The translations under genes were made by a program, and so were the position numbers. This document shows positions 12,201 to 22,946 of a DNA stretch of 64,000 nt, one piece after another. Under the pieces are notes generated by a model. The model was not told where the DNA came from. It saw only the letters and a program-made list of their open reading frames with translations, and ran no database searches. The DNA is from Rhexocercosporidium sp. MPI-PUGE-AT-0058 (Eukaryota; Ascomycota; Leotiomycetes; Helotiales), in NCBI GenBank assembly GCA_020746875.1, contig JAGTJL010000035.1, positions 1 through 64,000 on the forward strand, given 5' to 3'. Within the stretch, counting starts at the first letter, position 1. Each line of letters starts with the position of its first letter.

Positions 12201-13620
12201 TCTCTTATAAGAATAAGTCCCGATAGCTATTTAATATTAGAGCTACCGAATATGTGTTTAACGACTTATTAAAGTTCTTTAAATATACGCCATGCTCTAA
12301 CTTATTATTTATGTCGACAGTTAACGGTCCTTTTAGACTTGACGGCATTAGCATATATATACTTAAAACAATTAAATTAAACGGTTCCGTACGTATAGTT
12401 TATTATTATAATATATTATATATGCCTCTCTCCCTTATATGCTTATATTCTGACTATAAATTAATTAAATTGAATAGTTACCTTCGGTTAAATAAGCTCT
12501 TCATAGCATTAAATAAAGAGATTTATTACGTTGATTTAAAGCTCTTTTTAATAAAGAAAAGCAATCTACCAGTTCTGGGTATATTAATATGCCGGGATTG
12601 ACTCTTTTTGCTGTAATTGAAGTAATTACAGTCGACATCGAGCTGTGGCACCGCAGAATGGGTCATGTTAGCTTTAATATAATTAAAAATACTTAAAGTC
12701 TCGTTAATAATATAAAATTTAACGAAACTAAGACTGGCAGAACCTGTCTTTGCGTACCTTATGAGAAAGGCAGACCTATTCGCAAAGTCAATAAGCGCTC
12801 AATACGTATAAAGCTAGCACATGCGCTATATAAGATTAACGTCGATGTAGTCCACCTTATTTTAATAAGAATTAATGGCCATCGCTACGCCTTAATCTTT
12901 ACTTATATAACTACTTCCGTAAAGTGGGCTTATATATACGTTAAAAAGTCAGATGTATATTTTATAAATCAGAAGATAATTAAAGTAACTAAGACACAGT
13001 ATAATAAAGACATTAAGATATTCTGTCTTAATAGTAAAAGAGAATATAGCTATATATAAATAAAAGAGTTAGCAGATCACTTTAATATATTAATTAAGGA
13101 ATCTACTCCGTATACTCTAAAGCAAGACGAAAGAGCTAAACGCTTTATTTGCATTATTATGGAAAAGACTCGTACGGCTATAATTAATTAAAACATACCC
13201 AAAAACGTATAGCCTAAGGTTTTAATGGCAATTGTCTATATTATTAATTATACTTTTACATCTACAGTCGATAGAAAGACTCTATTTAAGGCTTTTTAAG
13301 ATAATATTAAGCCTAATATTAATTACAAACCTTTAGTTAAATACTTAAGAGTTCTTGGATGTCTTATGTATATTCTGATCGATAAGGAAAAGAGAGTATA
13401 AAGTCGTAAGGTTGCTTTAAGAGTAAAGAAGGACATTTTAATTAATTTTAAAGGCTATAATATTTATTATTGTTTAATTAATGGAAAGATTGTCCGTACT
13501 TCTTATGTGAGATTCGATAAGAACGGTTTAATTATAGAACCTCACAAAAAAGACGCTATATTATTACCTCGCGCTAAGGGTGATGATGGTAGCGTGAGCT
13601 AAAACTATGACATCGAGGAG
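12200..13620 (+). pseudogene. Copia-B1 protease and integrase
   Basis: The stretch 12254-12601 (115 codons, open) matches the protease/pre-integrase segment of copia pol: TPCSNLLFMSTVNGPFRLDG and YYYNILYMPLS. A GAG-pre-integrase signature LWHRRMGHVSFN follows near 12640, then an integrase core (INVDVVHLILIRINGHRYALIFTYITTSVKWAY) and a second block around 13200-13400 (YIINYTFTSTVDRKTLF, KYLRVLGCLMYI). Only a few stops occur, so this is the best preserved part of the element. The homologous stretch (about 1.36 kb) is the part missing from copia-B2. Confidence 0.8.
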
Positions 13621-14079
13621 CTGTTAAAACGTGGAAATAATTACTAAAATCAGCCGGAAGAGTAGTCTTTAAATAATAAGACTAGTAATCCCGGATTAAT
13701 AGTTGACTTTAAGAATGACGCTAAATCTGACGCTAATACCGACAAGGAAAGCGAAGTCAACGCTTTTAAGATATTTAAAGAAATAAGAATAAGTACCTTT
13801 TACTGAAAAGAAGCGTAGTAAACCTCTCGGCTTTAAGAATAAAGTATATAAGTACGTTTTATAAGAAACTCGCTTTAATAAAATATAAAATCTAATTAAT
13901 AATAAAGTCTTGCACTTTATATTTTCAGAAAAAGAAGTTAATTATTCTTTAAGTTATTACCGACTTACTCTCGGCGTAATTCAAGAAGAATTACTATACT
14001 CCGATAATTTAACCTCGCTAAAAGGAGTAATATAACGTCTTAATTAATTAAAATAAAAAGAGGCAATTATTAAGAAATA

Positions 14080-15600
14080 TTATTTACTTATTAATAAGGA
14101 AATATAGTCTTTTACGAAGCGCTTAAACTTATTATTTAATAGTAAAGTATTTAATTTACGTTTAATCTTTAAGACAAAGAGAAATAAAGACGGTGCTATT
14201 AAAAAGTATAAAGTTAAACTCGTTATATAAGGCCATACTTAGCGCTATAAACGAGATTATAATTAAATATACGCTGGCGTTTATAAATCCGCAGTTTAAA
14301 AGCTTATATTAGTTATAATAGCTTTATACGATTTAAAAGTAAAATAATATAACGTCGAGACCGCATTTTTAAATAATAATATTAATTTTAATATTTACGT
14401 TAAAATTCCTTTAAAATAAAAGGAAAATAGCCGAATTCTTATAGACAACGAGTATATAAAGCTTAAGAAGGCCTTATACGGTCTTAAATAATTACTACGT
14501 TTATAATAAGAGAAGTTACGTATTAAGTTTATTAAGTTTAGTTTCGTCCCTTTAAAAACCGATAATTATATATATATTAATAAAGAAACTAAGATTTTAA
14601 TTATTACTTATATTAATAATTTCTTAATAATCTTAAAGGTAGGATTAGCTTTAAAAGCTTTTAAGATATAAATTCTTATTTTATTTAATATTATTTTTAT
14701 TAACTTAATATAATACTTCTTAAGAGTCTGTATTATTCGAGATAAAAAAAAGAAGATTATTTCTTTTTATTAAAATACTTATATTAAGAAGGTATTAGAC
14801 CGTTTCGGAATAATTAATTATAAGACTATTATTACGCCGTTTGCCTTTAGTTCTGAAGTATATATGGTTAAATTTAAATAATAAGCTATTGCATAGGAGA
14901 TTAAGTTATATTAATAAATCTGTGGTTCTTTGTAATATCTTACTTATATTAAATAAGATATTTAATACTATTTTTTAATATTATTTTAATTTCTTATAAA
15001 TCCGTCCTTATAATACCTCGCTAATATAAAGAGAGTTTTTTAATATTTTTAAAAAATACAGTATTATATTATAATATATAGCGAAGACGTTATAAACGCC
15101 GAACTTATAAAGTTATATAGTTTCTACGACTTTAATTAGGCAGGCTCACGTAAAAGACGAGTCTTATATAGCGGTATTGTCTTCTTTTTTATAAGAGGAG
15201 TATTTAGCGCTATTTCTAAGTATTAAACTACGGTAGCTTTAGCTTTTACGGAAGCAGAGTATATTGTTATATATACGTTTATTAAAGAGGCATTATGGAT
15301 TCGTTAAGTTTTAGCTAAAATAAACTATAAGCGATTAGATTCTCGCTTTATTAAAATAAATTATAATAATTAAGGTATATTATTATTATTTAAAAACTTT
15401 AAGTTTTATTAGCGTATAAAGCATATTAATATTAAGTTTTATTACTTATAATAGGAGGTAGCTAAAGGCTATTTAGACTTTTAATACGTATTATTAAAGG
15501 AAAATACCGCCGACAATTTTATAAAATTATTAAGTTCTTAAGATTTTAAGGAATTCGTTAAAATATTAAAGTTAACGGTTCTTTATTTTAATTAAAGGGT
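14080..15600 (+). pseudogene. Copia-B1 reverse transcriptase and RNase H
   Basis: Plus-frame pieces WSFTKRLNLLFNSK, KKALYGLK*LLRL and ITYINNFLIIL (degenerate YVDD) at about 14100-14640 are the copia RT blocks. RNase H pieces follow to about 15560. Stops are dense and catalytic Asp codons read Asn, so no function remains. Confidence 0.75.
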
Positions 15601-15831
15601 AGTAATATTACTTAAAAGACGTTTTTATTTTTATAAACTAAAAGATGCGTAAGAATTTAATAAGTTGTTTTAAAGGCTGTTTTAGTCACGTATAAGCTGC
15701 TTTAAAAGGCTGTTTTAGTGACCTCTCCTTTTACGTTAATATAAAGTATGTTTACTTTTAGGGGTGTGTATTTTAAAGGAATTAAACCTTAGATTAAAGA
15801 GCACTTATTAAGGGGTGTCTTTAAAGGGGTG

Positions 15832-16030
15832 TGTTATAGGTTTATATTAGTTTAAGTCATAAGTTAATTATATAATTAAAGTCGAATGTAAACTCTGCCA
15901 CGCTAGTCAGACTACTAGTCATTAAGGAGCATATCTACAGATTATATAATTATTGCAATTAATACTATAAGTTAATTAATAACCCCGCACCTCAATGCTT
16001 CCTGGTTTAGTCGTAATTATCTTTGCAATA
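15832..16030 (+). repeat. 3' LTR of copia-B1
   Basis: It begins TGTTATAGG after a purine run (AAAGGGGTG) and ends TTGCAATA, followed by the GTAAT duplication. Confidence 0.92.
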
Positions 16031-16035
16031 GTAAT

Positions 16036-17240
16036 ATTATTATACTCTTTGAAACTTAAAGAAAATATTTAATGACTTTAAATATATTACGGAAGATGTT
16101 TTTAAATCTTAATCTTAATAGTTTCTTTAAGCTTTTAAAGAGGTTAGTCGAGCCTATATGTAAAATAAAATTATTATAAAGCGGTAAATAATTATAAAGT
16201 TTTTAACGGCTTTGCCTAAGCATTTAAGGCGAAAGGCCGGAACTTTTGTAAAAAATAATAATATCTTTAATATAAAAAACATATAATCTTTTAATAAAAT
16301 ATATATTAAAATAAAAGGCTTATTCTGAGTCAAGCGGGAAATCGACACGTTAATTAAAGAAAAGGTATTATTTATATAAATTACTTAGGCCGACCGTCTT
16401 CGACTCGGGTCAAGTAATAATAAAACTCCTTCTTTAGCGGCATAGTTCGGGGGGCTTAACTTTATAGCTTGCCCCGAGCTTATAAGGTATAAAGATAATT
16501 CTTTAGCTCGGGAAATCAATAACGTCTTTAAAAAGAGTTCGGTGCTTTATTTTAAATTAAATTAAGAAAGGCATATTCGAGAAGAAGTTATTTTTATTAT
16601 TAAGAGGCTAACTCGTAATATTAATTAGGTTATAAAACGGAATATTAATATAATTGCGGAAGGACTAAATAACTTGCGAATTTTATATATTATTATAAAA
16701 AAAAGAAAGAATTCAGAGTTAATAGCCGAAGTTAAGGCTTTGTTTACTTATAAGTCGATCGCATACTCTGAAGAAGTTAAAGTATTTTATTAAGATTTTA
16801 AAGTAAGCTTTAAATATAATTGACGTTTTAATATAAAAGACAATATAAGTACCGAATGCCTCTTTTGCTTTAATAAGCCGATTCCGAGTGTTAGACCTTA
16901 AGGATTTTATAAATATTAAAATTAATATCACGAGTTTAAAAAATGGCTTAGTTTAGGAATTATTTATAAAAATAAAAATAATTACATTTATATAAGCCCT
17001 TAAAAGGAAGGAATAAAAGCTTAAGCGGTTTAATTTCCTTAAAATAAATTAAAGAAAAAAGTCCTCATTTTATAAATAATTAATATAAAAAAAGACTTAG
17101 ACTTAAGGCGGAAAAAAGAAGTAGTCTAAAGGAAGCTTTAAGACGCTTAAAAAGCCCTTTTAACTTAATAAAATATTATATTAAAGTCAGCCTTAAAAAG
17201 ACTAATATTAAAAGTAAGTTAGGAGCCTTAAGACTATTCA
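16036..17240 (+). pseudogene. Gypsy-A gag, 3' portion
   Basis: The frame resumes after copia-B1 (LFETLRKYLMTLNILRKMF, then NSFFKLLKRLVEPICKIKLL), as expected for the second half of gypsy gag. It decays into stop-rich sequence before the pol region. No intact CCHC knuckle is visible. Confidence 0.55.
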
Positions 17241-20200
17241 AACATTTTCGTTGTCCGACTTTTTAATATAATAAGACTAGTTAATATTTAAAACGTACTT
17301 ATTACCTTCGATTCAAAAGGAATAAATAATAATTTCGAAATAACACTTATAAAAATAAAACGACAAAGTGCCGCTATTTCTAAAGTAATAATAAAAGCCG
17401 AACTATATAACGAGCCTTATAATAATTAATATATTATTAAAATATAAACGATTTAAAGTATTATTTAAAAAGGAATTAAATAGCAGCGCTTTACTTAAAT
17501 TCTAAGATTATAATTATCGGATCGAGTTAGTTAAAAGCATAAAGTTAATATTTTAATTATTACGAGAATATTTAACTATGGATTTAATAACAATTAAGAA
17601 ATATGTCGATAAAAACTTAGCGAAAGAGTTTATTTGGGAGTTTAAATTCCCTTAAAGAAATAATGTTCTTTTTATAGTAAAGAAAGACGGTGAATAAAGA
17701 ATATATATTGATTACCGTTGATTAAATAATATTATTAAAAAGGATTATTACGTATTACTTTTAATTAAAAAATTATGCAATAAGCTTAACGGCGTTAAGA
17801 TCTTCATTTAATTAAAATTATAAGGCGCGTATAACTTCGTAAAAATAATTAAAAAAGAAAAAGAAAAAACAGTATTTTGTATACGTTTCGGTTATTATAA
17901 GTATACAGTTATGCCTTTCGGACTAATTAACGCGCTTATTATATTTTAGCGTTTAATTAATAATATTTTACAGTAGTATTTAAACGTAATATATATATAT
18001 TACTTAAACGATATTTTAATTTATTTTAAGATAAAGAAATAATACGTAAAAGATATTATAATCATATTAAAAAAGCTAAGGGCTTTCTTAATACATTTAA
18101 AACCCGAGAAATATTATTTTCATAAAGAAGAAATCATTTTCTTAAGCTATATAATCATTATTATAAGACTAGTTATAAACTTTTAAAAAGTTAAGATAAT
18201 TATTAAGTAAATTAAATTTATAAATATTAAAAGGTATAATCCTTCTTAAGATTTGCTAACTTTTATTAACGATTCGTTCGAAACTATTTAAAGATCGCCG
18301 TATTACTTATAAAATTAATATATAAAAACAAAAACTTTAATTAAAATAATAAAATAAAAATAGCCTTTCGAGACCTTAAAAAAAGCTTTTATTAAGAAAC
18401 TAATCCTTATATCCTTCGATTTAAATAAGGAAATTATAATAAAGATAAACGCCTCCGATTATATTATTAAAGCCGTATTAAGTTAACCGGGCGAGGACGG
18501 TAAATAGTAATTAATTATATATTATTCGCGGAAACTCTCGTTAATAAAACTTAATTATAATATCTATGACAAAAAGCTATTAAGAGCTATAAACGCAATA
18601 CGCGAATAAAAAGTCTACCTCGAGGGATTATTTTATAAAATACAGATTTTAACGGATTATAAAAATCTTATTTATTTTACGATTATTAAAAAACTAAACC
18701 GACGACAGGTTTAATAATATAAAATACTTTTTATAATTAAACTTCGATTTTTATATATTAAAAGAATAGAAAACGCTAAGGCCGACGCTTTTAATAAGAA
18801 ACTAGAGTATTTCGTAAATAAAATATACGAATCGTATATTATATTTAAGAAAGATAATAATTCGCTAATAATTAATTACCGGCAATTAACGACGATAAGT
18901 CAGGCCTTCGAGAAAATCTGGAAAAGCTATATTAACGACTTAATAATAGTTAAATAAAAGAAGCAGTTAAGCGAAGGGTTCTCTTTTACTATTATTAAAG
19001 CCCTTTTATATCGGAGACGAATTTATATCTTAATTAAAAATTAAGTAGACTTTATTAAAGAATAATATAAGTTACCGGCTTATAAATATTAAGAAATAAC
19101 TAAGATATTATTAAAGCTCTTTAAGAAATATTATTTCTTAAGAATAAAGAAAATAATTAAAGACGTAATTTTATCTTATAATATATATATATATAGAATA
19201 AGGCAAACTATTATACGTCGTATAAGCTTATAAAGTCACCGACGATATTATTACGTTTATAAAAATCAATCGCCTTAGACTTCGTAATCGAATTATTTCC
19301 CTCGAAAGATCCGATTACCGGGATTACTTACGATTCGATTTTGCGTAATAACGGATAAAATAATAAAATACGCGTATATAATATTAATATTAAGTATATA
19401 AGACGCGCTAATAATAGCGTAAGTATTCCTTTAAACGATTTTTATGAATCACAAAATACTAGACGAAGTTATCTTAAATAAAAATAAGCTTTTTATTTCG
19501 AGATTTTAAAAAACATTAATATTACTCTTAAAGATAAAATAGAAAATATTAGTAACGTTTTACCCTTAAACCGACGGCCAAACAGAACGAATTAATTAAA
19601 TAATAAAAACTTATCTTCGATATTACGTGAATTAAAAATAAAACAATTAAGTTTAATTACTTCTAATTTCTTAGTTTATATATAATAGCGCGAATTAAGA
19701 GATTATTAAAGTATTGCTGTTTTATACGAATTATAAGTATAACTTAATAGCATATAATATATTAATTACAGGTTAAGGAACCGCATATGAAATTATATTA
19801 TAAAAGGATAAGCTTAAATAATTATATAACGAATTATTAATAAATATTTTATTTATCGCATAAAAATCAGTTATTTATTATAATAAGAAGCGTAATATAA
19901 GATTAACGCTAAAGGAAAAGGATAAGGTTTACTTATTTAAAAAGAATATTACGATTAAGCGATTAAGTAATAAATTAAATTATAAGAAGCTAAGACTATT
20001 TAAAATTACGAAAATTAAAAGATTAATTAATTATTAATTAATACTTTTAAAAACTATAAATATTTACTTAATATTCTATATATTTCCCTTTAAACTAATA
20101 CTATTAAGAGTATTATTAGCCTTTATTATAAAAGTATAATCAGTGAACTTAAACGTTAAATATAATATCGAAACTATTTTAAATTATTAATATTTTCGCA

Positions 20201-20300
20201 GCGTCGTTAAGTATTTAATTAAATAAAAAAGATATTTATAATCCGAAAATACTTAAGAACTTAAATTTAATTTACATTATCTTAAGCTTTTTTAAAATTT
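17240..20300 (+). pseudogene. Degenerate gypsy-A pol with C-terminal chromodomain
   Basis: RT at about 17590-18180 reads KYVDKNLAKEFIWEFKFP, LFIVKKDGE*RIYIDYR*LN, GYYKYTVMPFGLIN and YYLNDILIYF, the gypsy RT blocks with the catalytic YLDD as YLND. RNase H (KPEKYYFHKEE and onward) and integrase follow to ~19960. At about 20170-20280, YNIETILNY..FRSVVKYLIK*KRYL*SENT*ELKFNL corresponds to a chromodomain. The chromodomain places it in the chromovirus branch of gypsy elements. Many RIP-type stops are present. Confidence 0.85.
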
Positions 20301-20323
20301 TCGTTCTCGAAACCCAAGGCCAT

Positions 20324-20606
20324 TGTGGTGGGGTTAACCTCAGAGGTCCATTCGTCACGTGATTGAGCTACATCTTACTGTATTTAAGATAGCTTTTAGG
20401 GCAATATCTTTTAACGATAACAACGATTTTTATTATTATAACTTTTCCTTCTTATTTAAATTATACTTCTCCCCTCCCTTAACAAATTATACTCCTTAAA
20501 TATATAATATCTCTAGTATTTATTAAATGAGTATTTCCTACGTTTACCTTCCGGCACTTGCTTTGCTACCCTCTTGTTGTGTGCTTAGTGTTTCCCCCCC
20601 CATACT
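20324..20606 (+). repeat. 3' LTR of gypsy-A
   Basis: It begins TGTGGTGGGGTT and ends in the pyrimidine tract TTTCCCCCCCC plus a few bases. It retains more C and G than the 5' LTR. Confidence 0.85.
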
Positions 20607-22006
20607 ATTTAAAAAGAAAGAGACTTAAGGTTAAGCATATCGACCTCCGCTTTAAAAAAAGAGGTAAAATAAACGTCGGGCTCGAAAGCAAAAAACCACG
20701 GATTAAGAATATTCGCGATAAGTTCGGAGGAAGGCGTCGGAAGACAAACGGAAGCTATAATCTTATTAAATTTAAAATAATATACCGGCCGGTCGAGCTA
20801 AGAGAATATTACTACATACCCTAAAGAATTGCAATCGCTGCGCTTTAAGTAAACATACTCTAAATACCTCTTTAAAATAAATAAATTTAAGAAATAAGTA
20901 CGAGAGAGGCTAAGGCAGAATAAGTAAGGCTTCGCGCAGCGCGCGGCGCTCTCGATGCGAAGCGCGAGCAAAATGCTTTACTTTTTCATTTAAACAACGC
21001 CTGATTTCTTTATAATTCCAAATATAATTAATAAAGAAAATAGTCGCTAATAGCTATTGATATTTCCTAAGTTATATTTAAGCGTAAGGACTACGCTAAG
21101 CTAAAAAAGAGATAGTATTACGAATATACTTAAGAGAAGTATTACGTGCGTTTTGGCGCCGAGGCTCGGCAGCCTTACCGAGTTAAAAAAGCTAAGATTA
21201 AGGAAAGGATTACGGGGCTATAAGTCACGTAATAAAAAATCTAAATCACGATAAATAATAAGTTACGTAATAAATCCCTAAATCCGTGAATCCCTTAATA
21301 ATAAAAGGAATTTAATGATTTAAGGATTTAATATTTTAAGGGATTTAAGGGATTTAAAAGAAACAAAAGTTCTATATAAAACTAGCACGTCTACTATTAA
21401 ATAAGAGCTTCGTACTTAACTGAAAATAATATCTTAATTATATTAATTATTATTTATTCTACCGTACGTAATATATTTATTTCTCGATCATTAAAATCAA
21501 TATAACTTACCGTATCTACACCGAGTAAATACACGGACCGTGACAACTGCCTGATCGAGAAGGGCGCCAATAAAGAGGTCAAGGCTATCTACGGCCTTAC
21601 CCCAGAGATGTTGCATCCTCTTAGCAACTATTCGAAAGAATGAGAACGATAGGTAGAAATACCTGATCGAGTTTCGGTTGCTAGCCCCAGGCTGTAACCG
21701 GTTTCCCTTACATAATCCCACCCCGGCTATAAATCCCACCTCAATTAACATTTTGCACCTGACCTTCTGTAATAATAACTTCACGAAAAATAAAAATACA
21801 ATTATAATTTTTAATATAAAAAATATATTAAATCTAAATCTATTAATTGTATTAACCTAAATTTTCTGAACATATCGTAATAGCATTTTAATCTTCCGTC
21901 TTCCCCGACTTTCACGTAATAACTATAAATCCTCTCCTATTATAGCCGAAGTACAATAAAGAGCCTCTAAAGGTAATTTAACGATTAAAGAAGGTTTTTA
22001 AGCAAG
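20607..22006. other. AT-rich spacer with a CpG-rich hairpin and a patch that escaped RIP
   Basis: Mostly RIP-like sequence with no convincing gene. At 20927-20970 a run of CGCG/GCGC dinucleotides can fold (GCTTCGCGC against GCGAAGC). At 21225-21365 short AGGGATTT/AATCCCT motifs recur in both orientations. From about 21510 to 21780 base composition is ordinary and CpA is common; a minus-strand 95-codon frame there resembles nothing I recognise, so I do not call it a gene. Confidence 0.4.
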
Positions 22007-22350
22007 TTACTTAACTTTTGGTTTGATACGCACTTGTCCTTTAGCTTTAAGTATATTAGGTTTTACTGGCGAAGACCGTAGTTTTAGTGTTTTAGGAAGA
22101 CTAAGGTTCGCTGCAACCAAATCCTTTACTAATTGCTTCGCTGCTTGCTTCTATTCCTTTGCCTCTTGTTCCTCTCTTTTTTTAAGAGCATTCGTAGCTC
22201 TTTATAACTTTCGTTGCTTTTTAGCTTCGTCTTTAAGCGATTCCCTTCATATAATCTATCATATCGTCTATTCTCTTTTTGTGAGAGACTAGCTTTTGCT
22301 CTATCTCCTGCTCCATTTTCCTCTTTCTCCTTATATACTTCTCCCAGCAT
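22007..22350 (-). pseudogene. Decayed C-terminal tail of a pogo/CENP-B-type transposase
   Basis: A minus-strand Lys/Glu/Arg-rich stretch starts near 22350 (KEKEENGAGDRAKASLSQKENRRYDRLYEGN, then KELRMLLKKERNKRQRN). Shifted by one frame it ends as KQLVKDLVAANLSLPKTLKLRSSPVKPNILKAKGQVRIKPKVK with a stop at 22007. This coiled-coil plus basic LPKxxKxRSSPxKP pattern is typical of tails of fungal HTH-CENPB/DDE-1 (pogo) transposases. The catalytic part is absent, and at least one frameshift is needed. Family assignment is by pattern only. Confidence 0.45.
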
Positions 22351-22486
22351 TATTAGCAGTAAGAAATAAAGTGTAAGATAAGAAACCCTTCCGGTCGCGA
22401 GACTATTCGGAAGACTGATTCACAGCCGGTCGGACTTAGTAAAATTCACAGGAAATTTTCTGTGCGTTTTCTCTACACTCGGTGCA

Positions 22487-22867
22487 TTAACAAGGCCTGC
22501 CGAAGTCGCAATTACTATAATATGACGGGCTAATGTGAAAGGACCTAGCAACAATACTAGGTTTCAATGCGATCACATGCCTCGTGACCCGATTATAAAT
22601 TTTTACCGCAATTAAGCTGAGGACCAGACGTCTAAGCATTATCGTAGGTTCGGCAAGGGTCGTGACAGGAATTACTGTGAAAGGTTTAGAGGATGAGGCT
22701 TTGACGAAACAAGGCATTTCTCGATATACTTTTAGAGTCGTTCTTTCCTCCTTGTTGATAATTCTAAGAATGAAGAGCATAGCTTTGATATTGCTAGACC
22801 TGAGTGACTCCGTCACACCTAATACACTTTGAAAACTAATCTCCGTGCTCTCTTTCGACGCATTCAA
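22487..22867 (-). other. Unassigned 126-codon open frame downstream of the AAA gene
   Basis: This minus-strand frame (MNASKESTEISFQSVLG to YYSNCDFGRPC) lies in normal-composition DNA just past the end of the AAA ATPase gene. It has no recognisable domain, signal or branch-site-supported introns. It may be chance or 3'-UTR sequence. I report it only because it is the longest open frame between the transposon zone and the AAA gene. Confidence 0.2.
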
Positions 22868-22946
22868 CTATTAGCTATTTTTCAAATGTAGGCAAGTACT
22901 AATTCCCTTGAGGCATTATGAAGTAAAACCTTTCCCATTGTAATTA

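Larger units (their letters stand above)
10353..16030 (+). mobile_element. Ty1/copia retrotransposon nested in gypsy-A gag (copia-B1)
   Basis: 199-bp LTRs (10353-10551 and 15832-16030) begin TGTTGC/TGTTAT and end in RIP-altered GCAACA (TTATAATA, TTGCAATA). They are flanked by a perfect target duplication GTAAT (10348-10352 and 16031-16035). Internal order on the plus strand is gag, protease, integrase, RT, RNase H. The first half keeps long near-open stretches, while the RT half is more decayed. The same family occurs in opposite orientation at 42732-57962. Confidence 0.93.
8201..20606 (+). mobile_element. Ty3/gypsy LTR retrotransposon with chromodomain, split by copia-B1 (gypsy-A)
   Basis: Direct repeats of about 285 bp at 8201-~8485 and 20324-~20606 share the start G(T)GGGGTT(G/A)ACCTCAGAGGTCC. 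The plus-strand interior holds gag (interrupted at 10352 and resumed at 16036), then gypsy-type RT, RNase H, integrase and a C-terminal chromodomain just before the 3' LTR. Without the 5.7-kb nested copia the element would be about 6.7 kb, a normal gypsy size. It is heavily RIP-mutated with stops throughout. A target duplication is not clearly recognisable because the LTR ends are blurred. Confidence 0.85.

Noticed and set aside
20558..20824. 88-codon plus-strand Lys/Arg-rich frame
   Set aside because: It starts inside the gypsy-A 3' LTR and has no domain; basic content follows from AAA/AGA-rich RIPed sequence.
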